Shown piece after piece: positions 32,945 to 40,804 of a stretch of DNA of 64,000 nt; the stretch's first letter is position 1; each line of letters opens with the position of its first letter. The stretch is from the NCBI GenBank assembly GCA_964360635.1, contig CAYHXO010000009.1, positions 1-64,000 on the forward strand, read 5' to 3'. A program made the position numbers and the translations under genes. The notes beneath the pieces are model-generated. The model ran no database searches, was not told where the DNA came from, and worked only from the letters and a program-made list of their open reading frames with translations. This DNA is from CALRGE01 sp964360635 (lineage in GTDB: Bacteria > Patescibacteriota > Gracilibacteria > UBA1369 > 2-02-FULL-48-14).

Positions 32945-34561
32945 TCAATCAAAATCCACAAGTTTAACTTGGAGCTCTGTGCGGTTTTGCCATTCGTTTT
33001 TTTCGAGTTGGATTGCGAGTTTTTTTGAGTTTTGAATTGCGTCGCTGTGTTCTGCCATTCTGAAGGCAATTGCGGAGAAAATTTTGTTGTCGAATTTTAA
33101 CGAGAACTTTAGATGTTCGGCGTTTTTTCCAATAGGTTTTAAGTTAAAAATTTCAGCGTTTTGGAGGAGAAAAACAGGCTTTGCATTCCCAATTCCAAAA
33201 GGTGCGAATGACTCGATTTTTTCTGAACTTTCGATGCTTAAATCTTCGGCAAAAAGTTCTGTTTCGAGTTCAAGTTTTTTTGTGTGTGGGGTTTTTGCAA
33301 AGTGAGCTTTTGTAAATTCAGTTAGGATTTTTTTGAAGTCGGAATAGTTGGACTTTTTAAGTTTGAAACCGGCCGCCATTTCGTGACCGCCAAAATGTTC
33401 GAGTACTTCACTTGCCTGAGTTATCGCTTCGATAATATTGAAACCTTCCACGCTTCGAGCAGAGCCGATTAGGAATTCGCCGCGGTCGTCTAGAATTAGT
33501 GTGGGTTTGCTGAATTTTTCCTGAATTTTTCCTGCAATGAGTCCGACGAGTCCGCTAGACCAGCCCTCGCCTTCGGCAATAATTATAGAATCGTCGAGAT
33601 TGATTTTTAACAAAGCTTCATCAAAAATTTTAGTAGTTAGGGTTTGACGGTCGCGGTTTAGTTCTTCGAGTTTTTGGCTTTTTTGACGAGCATCTTCACC
33701 TGTGGCAAGTAAAGTTTGAATCGCCCAGTATGGCGTATCCATTCTTCCGGCGGCATTGATTCGTGGACCAATTTGAAAGCCGATTGTATCTGTTGTGAAC
33801 TCTTTGGCGTATAAATTTCCTGAACTTTCTAGAATCGCCTTCAGGCCCTCCCATTTTGTGCGAGCAAGTTGTTTGAGGCCCATTTTTACTATCGCACGAT
33901 TCTCGCCAACCAAGGGAACGCAATCTGCAACAGTGCCAAGGCTGGCAAGATCAATCAAAGTCATTGTCATTTTTTCATCGTTCAATAGTGCTTGCGCCAA
34001 TTTGAAAGCAACTCCACTACCGGAAAGATGCTTAAATGGATAACTTGAGGTGAGTGGATGTAGAGTTGCAAAAGAGTCAGGGCGTTTTGCTGGAATTGTG
34101 TGATGATCTGTAATTATCACATTAATGCCGAGAGATTCGGCGTGGTCAATTTCCTTTTTGCAGGAAATTCCGCAATCGACAGTTATAATAATGGCGACAG
34201 AATTTTTCTTGGCTTCCTCGATGTAGCTCATGTGCAAGCCGTAACCCTCATTGAGCCGATGAGGCACACGATAAGAAACTTCAGCCCCGAGAAATCGAAG
34301 AGTGTGTATTAAGAGAGATGCTCCGCTTGTGCCGTCCACGTCATAATCGCCGTAGACTAAAATTCGTTCACGTGAGCGGATGGCTTTTTGGAGACGTTCA
34401 ACTGATTTTGCCATGTCATCAAAAAGAAAGGGATCGTGCAGATCTGAGTAGCTCGCATCAGAAAAAAACTCACCGGGATTTTCAACTGCTCGGGAATTTA
34501 CAAGCGCTGTCCAGAGAGATTCTTTTTTTTGTCGCTCGTATTTTAATTGCCAGTTTTTCAT
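32945..34561 (-). CDS. recJ: Single-stranded-DNA-specific exonuclease RecJ
   Basis: A 538-residue 5'-3' ssDNA exonuclease used in recombination and mismatch repair. DHH-family motifs in order: VYGDYDVDGTSGASLL (motif I), ITVDCGIS, ITDHHTIP (DHH), LASLGTVADCVPL, GPRINAAGRMD, and the DHHA1 motif EHFGGHEMAAGF. The OB-type C-terminal domain is present (KIESFAPFGIGNAKPVFL). The start overlaps the mazG stop by 4 bases (ATGA), so it is the last gene of the vapBC-miaA-mazG-recJ unit. Confidence 0.94.
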   Translation of the reverse strand: MKNWQLKYERQKKESLWTALVNSRAVENPGEFFSDASYSDLHDPFLFDDMAKSVERLQKAIRSRERILVYGDYDVDGTSGASLLIHTLRFLGAEVSYRVPHRLNEGYGLHMSYIEEAKKNSVAIIITVDCGISCKKEIDHAESLGINVIITDHHTIPAKRPDSFATLHPLTSSYPFKHLSGSGVAFKLAQALLNDEKMTMTLIDLASLGTVADCVPLVGENRAIVKMGLKQLARTKWEGLKAILESSGNLYAKEFTTDTIGFQIGPRINAAGRMDTPYWAIQTLLATGEDARQKSQKLEELNRDRQTLTTKIFDEALLKINLDDSIIIAEGEGWSSGLVGLIAGKIQEKFSKPTLILDDRGEFLIGSARSVEGFNIIEAITQASEVLEHFGGHEMAAGFKLKKSNYSDFKKILTEFTKAHFAKTPHTKKLELETELFAEDLSIESSEKIESFAPFGIGNAKPVFLLQNAEIFNLKPIGKNAEHLKFSLKFDNKIFSAIAFRMAEHSDAIQNSKKLAIQLEKNEWQNRTELQVKLVDFD

Positions 34562-34929
34562 TTTTCCTTTTTCTTATTCTCTTTCCAAAGTGCGAGCGCT
34601 TCTTCCGGAGTGCTTGCTTTATCTGTGCCAAAAACCCAAGTGTGACGGGACACAATTTTTTCGCCGATTTTTTCCATTACAGATTTCATATCGAAATCAC
34701 CTTTTTCAGATGCAATTTGTGCGATTAGCAAAATATTAAAAAGTAGATCTCCGAGTTCTTCTTCAAGGTTTGGAATATCGTTTTTATCTATTGCTTCAAC
34801 AACTTCTGCGCTTTCATCAACTATGCATTTTTTCATTGTTTCATAAGTCTGCTTTCTGTCCCACGGACAGCCCTCTTCAGAGCGAAGTTTTGAGCAAAGA
34901 TCTATAAGTTCTTGAAATTTTATGAGCAT
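34558..34929 (-). CDS. mazG: MazG-type nucleotide pyrophosphohydrolase
   Basis: A 123-residue single-domain MazG. Diagnostic motifs: CPWDRKQTYETMKKC, the metal-binding ESAEVVEAI, and EEELGDLLFNILLIAQIA. The C-terminal RHTWVFG is also conserved. It hydrolyses NTPs to NMP and pyrophosphate, a house-cleaning role. It overlaps miaA by 10 bases at its start and recJ by 4 bases at its end. Confidence 0.92.
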   Translation of the reverse strand: MLIKFQELIDLCSKLRSEEGCPWDRKQTYETMKKCIVDESAEVVEAIDKNDIPNLEEELGDLLFNILLIAQIASEKGDFDMKSVMEKIGEKIVSRHTWVFGTDKASTPEEALALWKENKKKEK

Positions 34930-35852
34930 AATTCTGTGAAATCTTCAGGCGTGATCCAATAAATTTCTTCATCACGACGAAACCAAGTTAGCTGTCTTTT
35001 GGCAAAATTGCGAGAATTTTGTTTGAGTTCTTCTTTGCAGTCCTGTAGCGGTCGTTGGCCGCTGATGTATGCGAAATACTCTTTATATCCAAGCGCCTGC
35101 ATTGATTGCAAATTTTCATCATAACCCTCAAGCAATAGCGTTTTAATTTCATTCAGGAGCCCGAGATCAATCTGATCATCAACTCGTTTATTAATACGGT
35201 CGTATAAAACTTCTCGCGGCCAATCGATTGCCATCTTGAAAACCTGATAAATCGGCTTCGCCTTACGGGGTTCTCGCGGACCAGTTTGCATTACAACTTC
35301 AAGTGCACGTGCAACATATCGTACATTATTCGGATGAATTTTTGCCGCCGTGGCCGGATCAAGTTCAACTAGCATATTATATAGATGTAAATTTCCACCT
35401 TTTTCGTATTCTTTTTGTAGTTCTTCGCGAATTTTCGAGTTAGGTGGAGCTAGAGGTAGATCATAATTTTCAACTACCGAACTTATATAAAGACCAGTTC
35501 CACCGCAGACAATTGGAAGCTTTCCCCTCATCAAAATATCATTGATCGCATGAGTTGCTTCACGCTTAAAATCAGACATTGTGTATTGCTGATCAGGATC
35601 ACGAATATCAATCAAATGATGTTTAATTTTCTTACGAATATCGATACCAACTTTGTCGGTTCCAATATCCATTTTTCGGTAGACCTGACAAGAATCCGCC
35701 GAAACAATTTCACCGTTAAAATCCTGTGCAAGCTTAATACTGAGCGCGGTTTTACCAGATGCAGTTGGACCACAAACAACAAGAAGCGGCTTTTGATTAT
35801 TTTTCTTGCACTCCTTCAGCAAGAGCAAAATGTGGTGATATAGATCGGTCAT
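34920..35852 (-). CDS. miaA: tRNA dimethylallyltransferase
   Basis: A 310-residue enzyme that prenylates A37 of UNN-reading tRNAs. It shows the P-loop CGPTASGKTALSIKLA (near residue 27), the DSCQVYRKMDIGTDKV acceptor-binding motif, CGGTGLYISSVV, and MQALGYKEYFAYI near the C-terminus. Its ATG follows immediately on the stop of the PIN toxin gene (TGAATG), so expression may be coupled to the toxin module. Confidence 0.94.
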   Translation of the reverse strand: MTDLYHHILLLLKECKKNNQKPLLVVCGPTASGKTALSIKLAQDFNGEIVSADSCQVYRKMDIGTDKVGIDIRKKIKHHLIDIRDPDQQYTMSDFKREATHAINDILMRGKLPIVCGGTGLYISSVVENYDLPLAPPNSKIREELQKEYEKGGNLHLYNMLVELDPATAAKIHPNNVRYVARALEVVMQTGPREPRKAKPIYQVFKMAIDWPREVLYDRINKRVDDQIDLGLLNEIKTLLLEGYDENLQSMQALGYKEYFAYISGQRPLQDCKEELKQNSRNFAKRQLTWFRRDEEIYWITPEDFTELCS

Positions 35853-36236
35853 TCACGGCTTAATATACTTCACTTTCAGATTTTTGAAACTTAGAAAATC
35901 CTTATCTGAAGTTATAAGGGTTTTGTTGTGAACAATTGCAGTAGCAGCGATTATTAGATCTTTGAATTTGAGTTTTTTCTTTGATTTCTCCTGGAGAACA
36001 GTTGCCTTTCTACAAACATCTTCATCAAGAGGCAAAGAAGGATAGTTATCAAGAATCATTTCAATTTGCTCAAGGTTTATTGAATGTTTCGAATGTCCCA
36101 TCATAACCTCAAGCCTAGTAATCATACTTACATAAAAAACATCTTGTTTGAGATTTCGAGAAAATGCTCTAACCAAGGAGTCCTGGTTTATCAGGGCTAT
36201 AATTATGTTGCTGTCTAAAATATATTTGTTCACCAT
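35853..36236 (-). CDS. vapC: PIN-domain toxin (VapC-like), module 2
   Basis: A 127-residue PIN ribonuclease: YILDSNIIIALIN with the first Asp, Glu in TRLEVMMG, the KFKDLIIAATAI third Asp, and LITSDKDF with the fourth acid group. It is preceded at 6 bp by an antitoxin gene and followed directly by miaA, making it the second gene of a five-gene minus-strand unit. Confidence 0.87.
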   Translation of the reverse strand: MVNKYILDSNIIIALINQDSLVRAFSRNLKQDVFYVSMITRLEVMMGHSKHSINLEQIEMILDNYPSLPLDEDVCRKATVLQEKSKKKLKFKDLIIAATAIVHNKTLITSDKDFLSFKNLKVKYIKP

Positions 36237-36242
36237 AGTATT

Positions 36243-36458
36243 TTAGAACAAATCTTCTTCAGGACGTACAATCTGAAATGGTCCAAACTCTTTTATCATC
36301 TGTAAAGAGTGTTCAAAAGGTGTTGTCTGAGCTTGGACAACAACTCTAAAATGTCCTCCATTTTTCTTTTCAATCAGTATCTCACTAAGCTCACCCTTTT
36401 CGAGCTTATTTGTTAGTGTTTTGAAATTTCTTAGGAATTCGCGAGTTTTAACCTTCAT
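36243..36458 (-). CDS. Antitoxin of PIN module 2 (Phd/YefM-like)
   Basis: A 71-residue protein starting MKVKTREFLRNFKTLTNKLE, which resembles Phd/YefM (prevent-host-death) antitoxins: an N-terminal DNA-binding part that places a helix before a beta pair (ILIEKKNGGHFRVVV). The ATG at 36458 is chosen because the longer frame to 36539 would contain its own promoter and operator. The promoter with overlapping palindromes fits autoregulation. Confidence 0.72.
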   Translation of the reverse strand: MKVKTREFLRNFKTLTNKLEKGELSEILIEKKNGGHFRVVVQAQTTPFEHSLQMIKEFGPFQIVRPEEDLF

Positions 36459-36483
36459 AAAAATAGTATTATTATTTAATGAC

Positions 36484-36517
36484 AGTATAGATTTGTCAGA
36501 CAAATTTGTCAAACAAA
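36484..36517 (-). promoter_or_regulatory. Promoter with twin palindromic operators, vapBC module 2
   Basis: Minus strand TTGACA (36512-36507), exactly 17 bases, TATACT (36489-36484). Two adjoining 13-base inverted repeats, TTTGTCAGACAAA (36492-36504) and TTTGTCAAACAAA (36505-36517), cover the -35 and spacer. A repressor bound there would block polymerase directly. Confidence 0.75.
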
Positions 36518-36574
36518 TTCTAAGTACAAAATTTGGCATATAGAGATTCAGTAAATTTATTTTGTAGATTCCTT

Positions 36575-36603
36575 TTGCTTTTTTTGGCTAAGATGACAAT
36601 AAA
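36575..36603 (+). promoter_or_regulatory. Weak candidate promoter for the large SLH gene
   Basis: TTGCTT (36575-36580), 17 bases, AATAAA (36598-36603), about 18 bp before the ATG at 36622. Both boxes are imperfect. Confidence 0.3.
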
Positions 36604-36621
36604 TTCATTATTTTTAAATTT

Positions 36622-38856
36622 ATGAAGAAAATCTTCACACTATTTTCAATCCTTATTTTCTTAGTGTTTCCAAATACTGCGTTTGCGGTCACCGGATCAG
36701 TTGCTACATATGAAGGAATAAATGCGCATGCTGATGATGTACTTTTCCACTCTGACAATATGGGTCCGTATTACTCTTTTCTCGATGAATCCAAAGATAG
36801 CACTTCTGACGACACCCTCGTTGCTCTTGATGAAAAAAGTTTTTTTTATGTTGGTTCATACTCTCCATTCGACACAATTTATTTTGACGTGACAACTTCA
36901 AGTAGTGGATCAAGATCATGCTTCAAAACACTTACTTGTAAACAAGTTGACCTTGAATATTACAATGGGCTAACTGATGCCTGGGAATCAATAACCTACA
37001 CCGACAATACGAATAATTTAAAAAAAATCGGTATAAACTCTTTCGAATTCGATTTTCCTGATGCTTGGTATGATTCTTCTAATGTAAATATTAAAGTTGG
37101 ACATAGCACGAGTTATGAATCTGACGAAATGTACTTTGTACGCTTGAAAACGAAGAGTGACGTGAGTTTTTCAAGTTATCTATATGTAGCTGAAGTTGCT
37201 GTCAGATCATATAATTTAAACTTACTTGTGACTGATGAATTGGGAAATGTGATCAGTGACCTCGAAGAAAGCGATTTTGAACTATCAGGTGGAACTTCAA
37301 ATGATATAGCCGGATTTCTAAATGCCGGAGATGGAATATATAAATTTGCCTTAGACTTAGAGCAAAGTGATGGAAATTACAATTTACAAGTGCAAAAAGA
37401 TGATTTTGTGCACGAGACAGTTGCTACCGGCACAATGTCTTCAACAACTACGGATTCTTGGGCAATACTTGAATATACGCACAGAATAAATATTGAAGAT
37501 GAAAGTGGCGTGGGTTTACTGCCTGATTCGGCTTCGATTGACGGAGTCGCGTGCAAAATAGATGATTCAAGTGTGTTCTGTAATGTTCACCCTGCAGATG
37601 ATGACAGTGCCGGTAATCCAAAATCTGTTGATGTTGTTATAGATGGTGAATCGCATTCAATTGCACTTGCTGATGAAAGAGATGATTATGAAGATGTTCA
37701 GGTTGTTACAACAGGTGTAATTGAAAGTGCCACTGAGTCTACCAGTAGTTCAAGCACGACTACCGGCAGTATTGAAATAAACGTTGAAACAGAGGCAGGT
37801 GATGCAATCAAAAGTCTAAGTCAAAGTAGTTTTGAAGTAAGTGGTGGGAGTGACAACAGTATTTACGGCTTCACAAATAATGCAGATGGTTCATATGAAC
37901 TTACCCTTGAAACAGGCAGTAATTATACAATCAAAGCTATCTATGACGGCTATGAAAGTAGCTCATTTACAGCCGAAACGGGAGATACTGAAAGCGTATT
38001 GATGAAATTTGCTTATAAGGTAAAAGTTGAAGATGAAGATGGTGATACAATCAGTGGTGGGAATGTAAGAGCCGGTGACGACTACGGACTAACCTGTAAG
38101 TATATAAGTAGTGGATATTACGGATGTGCCGTGCCACTTTCTGATTCAAATTATAGTTTCCGCGCCGGAAGTTATGGATATTATGTTTACAATGGGAATT
38201 TTGATTCCGATAGAACAAGCAATGACGACGATCAGCAGATTGAGACTGCAGTTTTAAGTAAAAAATCCTCTTCAACTTCTACAGATGGAGAAGATGTTAG
38301 TGAAGATTGTAGTTCAAGTTTTGATGACATTTATGGCCATTGGGCCGAGGGTTACATTGAAGAGCTATATTGCCGTGGAGTTATAAGCGGTAAAAGTGAA
38401 GAAAGTTTCGCACCAAATGACAACATTACTCGTGCCGAATTTTTAAAAATTGCCTTACTAAACGCAGGTTATGATGTTTCAGGTAGTACAGATTCGGATT
38501 TCAGCGATGTTTCAAGTGGAGACTGGTTTTATGAATATGTATCATTCGCGACAGAAAATGAATTTACCGAAGGATATGATGACGGTACATTTAAACCTAA
38601 TGACTCAATAAATCGAGCTGAAGCCATTGTGATACTAATGAGAATAGCTGATGAGAAAATTACTGAAGAATATTCAGGAGATGAAGATTTTTCAGATGTA
38701 AGCTCAGATGATTGGTTTGCTGAAGCGGTTGGACTTGCTTATGAAACCGGTATAACTGAAGGGTATTCGGACGGTACATTCAGGCCTGCAAATAATATTA
38801 GTCGCGCTGAAGTTGCGGCTATCGCCGTAAGAGCATATTCCGAATTTTATGAATAA
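36622..38856 (+). CDS. Large SLH surface protein with repeated Ig/carboxypeptidase-like domains
   Basis: A 744-residue secreted protein (signal peptide MKKIFTLFSILIFLVFPNTA, cut after AFA). An N-terminal unassigned domain of about 180 residues is followed by two related beta-domains, recognised by LVTDELGNVISDLEESDFEL and VETEAGDAIKSLSQSSFEV, both continuing with SGG and a YGF/AGF turn. A Ser/Thr-rich linker precedes three C-terminal SLH repeats (GHWAEGYIEELYCRGVISG; GDWFYEYVSFATENEFTEGY; DDWFAEAVGLAYETGITEGY), each with the TRAE or SRAE helix. It is strongly acidic and likely an S-layer or adhesion component. Its end overlaps the following lipoprotein gene by 8 bases. Confidence 0.88.
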   Translation: MKKIFTLFSILIFLVFPNTAFAVTGSVATYEGINAHADDVLFHSDNMGPYYSFLDESKDSTSDDTLVALDEKSFFYVGSYSPFDTIYFDVTTSSSGSRSCFKTLTCKQVDLEYYNGLTDAWESITYTDNTNNLKKIGINSFEFDFPDAWYDSSNVNIKVGHSTSYESDEMYFVRLKTKSDVSFSSYLYVAEVAVRSYNLNLLVTDELGNVISDLEESDFELSGGTSNDIAGFLNAGDGIYKFALDLEQSDGNYNLQVQKDDFVHETVATGTMSSTTTDSWAILEYTHRINIEDESGVGLLPDSASIDGVACKIDDSSVFCNVHPADDDSAGNPKSVDVVIDGESHSIALADERDDYEDVQVVTTGVIESATESTSSSSTTTGSIEINVETEAGDAIKSLSQSSFEVSGGSDNSIYGFTNNADGSYELTLETGSNYTIKAIYDGYESSSFTAETGDTESVLMKFAYKVKVEDEDGDTISGGNVRAGDDYGLTCKYISSGYYGCAVPLSDSNYSFRAGSYGYYVYNGNFDSDRTSNDDDQQIETAVLSKKSSSTSTDGEDVSEDCSSSFDDIYGHWAEGYIEELYCRGVISGKSEESFAPNDNITRAEFLKIALLNAGYDVSGSTDSDFSDVSSGDWFYEYVSFATENEFTEGYDDGTFKPNDSINRAEAIVILMRIADEKITEEYSGDEDFSDVSSDDWFAEAVGLAYETGITEGYSDGTFRPANNISRAEVAAIAVRAYSEFYE

Positions 38857-39613
38857 AAAAAAATTATCCTCACTCCTGTTTTTATTTCTTGTTTTAAGTT
38901 CCTGTCAAAAATCTATGCCTGAAAAAAGCCTTGGCTATAAAATTGACCGCATTTCAAATTCAGAAAATGAATATCTTGATGTTGATTTTTTCTTATGCAG
39001 AAATGATTTGGCACTGGATGAGTCGAATTTTCCTGAAAATACATTGAGCGTTGATTTGCCTGATGAATTTCAAACTGAATCAATATATTTGAATGATACA
39101 CTTTGTGATCAACCAAGATTGCCTCACAGATGTCAGGCGAGTAAAAATGAAACAAAATATACCCTAAAAGTGACATTCAAAAATGGAGATTATTTTGAAG
39201 AGAATGTGAATTTGACAAGTGTTGCAAATTTGGAGAAACCGGAAATTTCTTTTCCTAATACTGCCCCTGCACAGGAAGCAAATTTCAAAATAAGTTTCAA
39301 AGATGTGGGTGCAGACAGATATTCTGTGGAAGTAAATTTCTGCAAAGAATATGCTAACGACGGAATCAATCCTTGTTTGGATGGCAAAACCTACACCTTG
39401 ATTAAAGATGAAACTGATCAAATTCACTTTGAAAATGCGGGCCAATTTTTACTTAGTTTAAGCGTAGATAACGGGGTTGTAACAATTGAAGATAAAACAT
39501 TGATGGTTGAATATGAAGAGAGTGTTATTTATTCTGTAAAAGCTGAAATTGATACTCTAAACGAAGATGGCGTAAAGATTCATAGGGAGAGTACTGCAGG
39601 TGTTAGGTTTTAA
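38849..39613 (+). CDS. Lipoprotein, function unknown
   Basis: A 254-residue protein with a lipoprotein signal (KKLSSLLFLFLVLSSCQK, lipobox LSSC). The mature part is beta-rich with several Cys (FFLCRND, TLCDQPRLPHRCQ, FCKEYANDGINPCLDG) that could pair as disulfides. I cannot assign a family. The 8-base overlap with the SLH gene suggests the two work together at the cell surface. Confidence 0.72.
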   Translation: MNKKKLSSLLFLFLVLSSCQKSMPEKSLGYKIDRISNSENEYLDVDFFLCRNDLALDESNFPENTLSVDLPDEFQTESIYLNDTLCDQPRLPHRCQASKNETKYTLKVTFKNGDYFEENVNLTSVANLEKPEISFPNTAPAQEANFKISFKDVGADRYSVEVNFCKEYANDGINPCLDGKTYTLIKDETDQIHFENAGQFLLSLSVDNGVVTIEDKTLMVEYEESVIYSVKAEIDTLNEDGVKIHRESTAGVRF

Positions 39614-39619
39614 ATTAAT

Positions 39620-39647
39620 TTGATTTATTCAAATAAAGATGTATAAT
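39620..39647 (+). promoter_or_regulatory. Promoter of leader peptide 3
   Basis: TTGATT (39620-39625), 16 bases, TATAAT (39642-39647). The ATG of the leader peptide lies 7 bases after the -10 box, so the transcript should start at or within 2 nt of the start codon. Confidence 0.65.
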
Positions 39648-39654
39648 CAGGGAT

Positions 39655-39735
39655 ATGAAAAATTCTACTACATTTTTGACCTTAAATCTTCGCAGACGCG
39701 GAACTTTGATTCGGCAGTTGTTCCGGCGTAGTTAA
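39655..39735 (+). CDS. Leader peptide 3 (26 aa) of an attenuator
   Basis: A 26-codon frame that begins MKNSTTFLTLNLRRRG and ends in QLFRRS. It carries six Arg, five Leu and four Thr codons, with Arg the most concentrated (RRR, R, RR). It starts right at the predicted transcript start and is followed by an intrinsic terminator and then the AstE/AspA-type gene. Placement, brevity and codon bias are those of a transcription-attenuation leader. The start MKNS is shared with leader 2 at 42602. Which amino acid is sensed is uncertain (Arg or Leu). Confidence 0.6.
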   Translation: MKNSTTFLTLNLRRRGTLIRQLFRRS

Positions 39736-39784
39736 ATTTTCAAAATTATACTTTACATGCTGGCTCAATTGTCCAGCTTTTTTT
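39697..39784 (+). promoter_or_regulatory. Attenuator structure before the AstE/AspA-type gene
   Basis: Four segments in order. CGCGGAAC (39697-39704) can pair with GTTCCGGCG (39720-39728) with one bulged G. CCGGC plus GTA (39723-39730) can pair with TAC and GCTGG (39754-39763). GCTGG (39759-39763) pairs with CCAGC (39773-39777) as an intrinsic terminator followed by seven T (39778-39784). The 1:2, 2:3 and 3:4 pairings are mutually exclusive, as in ribosome-mediated attenuators. Structures were read by eye, not folded. Confidence 0.55.
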
Positions 39785-39808
39785 ATTTAATTATTAATTA
39801 TATATACC

Positions 39809-40726
39809 ATGAAAGACTATAAAAAATTTGAAGGCAAAGGCATAACAATCCAATCTAGCTCACCAAAACCAAATGTCACTGTTATGGGCGGGATACACGG
39901 GAATGAAACCGTTGGAATTGACGTCCTTGAAGCTATTTTGGAAATGATTAATGATTCTAGATTGCAAGTCGGCACTTTAAATCTAATAGCAGGAAATCCA
40001 TCTGCCTTGGAGCAAAATATAAGGTTTATTGAGCAGGATTTAAACAGGTGTTTTGGAGAAATGCCGAAGAATCCAACTCTTGAGCATAAAAGGGCGGCTG
40101 AATTAAAGCCGATTCTAGCTAAGACAGGAATACTCTTAGATATTCATTCGACAATGAAACCCTCAAAAGCATTTATTGCCGCTCCTGTTCTCAATCATCC
40201 TGCTGCTGCAATTCTTCCATACTTAAATATTCCAACAATTGTAAGCGGCCCGGGGCTTTTACCACCTGATGGCACTCCAATTTATGCTGATACATATGTG
40301 AATAGTCAGGGTGGTTTTGGAGTAACAGTCGAATCAGGTTGGAGGGAAGATCCAAATGCAGCTAATATTATTTCTAGTGTAAAAAAAGCACTCGAATTTA
40401 TTGGATTATTTGATGAGCAAAAATACCAAAAATTTCTACTATCGCAAAGTCCCCAACATAATGTTGAGTGGACAACATCTGACGGCAAAGCAATCGAAAT
40501 ATATCATGCATATAAAAATTTGCTTGCCGGGAAAAATTTCGCTTACGCAAAAGAATTCAACAATTGGGAAGAAGTTAGTGCTGGCACCCTGATTGCCACT
40601 CAAGGCGAAGGCGATGATTTTCTGGAAATTTATGCGCCAGTTGACTCCTATCTCCTTTTTCAAAAGAAAAACGATAGCATTGTCGTTGGAAATGAAGTAT
40701 GCGTTCTCGCGGAGAAGATAAAGTAG
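39809..40726 (+). CDS. Succinylglutamate desuccinylase/aspartoacylase family zinc hydrolase
   Basis: A 305-residue M14-like metallohydrolase. Zinc ligands are seen in MGGIHGNETVG (His, Glu) and LLDIHSTM (second His). FIEQDLNRCFG is the family's N-R motif, and VTVESG is likely the catalytic Glu region. The family removes acyl groups from N-acylated amino acids (AstE, ASPA) or acts as a carboxypeptidase. The exact substrate is unknown. It is preceded by a leader peptide and terminator, suggesting control by the charging level of an amino acid, perhaps arginine. Confidence 0.82.
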   Translation: MKDYKKFEGKGITIQSSSPKPNVTVMGGIHGNETVGIDVLEAILEMINDSRLQVGTLNLIAGNPSALEQNIRFIEQDLNRCFGEMPKNPTLEHKRAAELKPILAKTGILLDIHSTMKPSKAFIAAPVLNHPAAAILPYLNIPTIVSGPGLLPPDGTPIYADTYVNSQGGFGVTVESGWREDPNAANIISSVKKALEFIGLFDEQKYQKFLLSQSPQHNVEWTTSDGKAIEIYHAYKNLLAGKNFAYAKEFNNWEEVSAGTLIATQGEGDDFLEIYAPVDSYLLFQKKNDSIVVGNEVCVLAEKIK

Positions 40727-40732
40727 AGCAAA

Positions 40733-40760
40733 AGGGGTGAGTATAATAATATTCACCCCT
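40733..40760 (+). terminator. Hairpin after the AstE/AspA-type gene
   Basis: AGGGGTGA (40733-40740) pairs perfectly with TCACCCCT (40753-40760). The tract downstream is only CCCTTGCTT, so termination would be inefficient; it may act as a 3'-end stabiliser. Confidence 0.45.
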
Positions 40761-40804
40761 CCCTTGCTTGACGTGAGCGTATAAATTGACTAACAATCTA
40801 ATTT

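Noticed and set aside
36459..36539. Longer start for the module 2 antitoxin
   Set aside because: The extension translates the gene's own promoter and operator palindromes.
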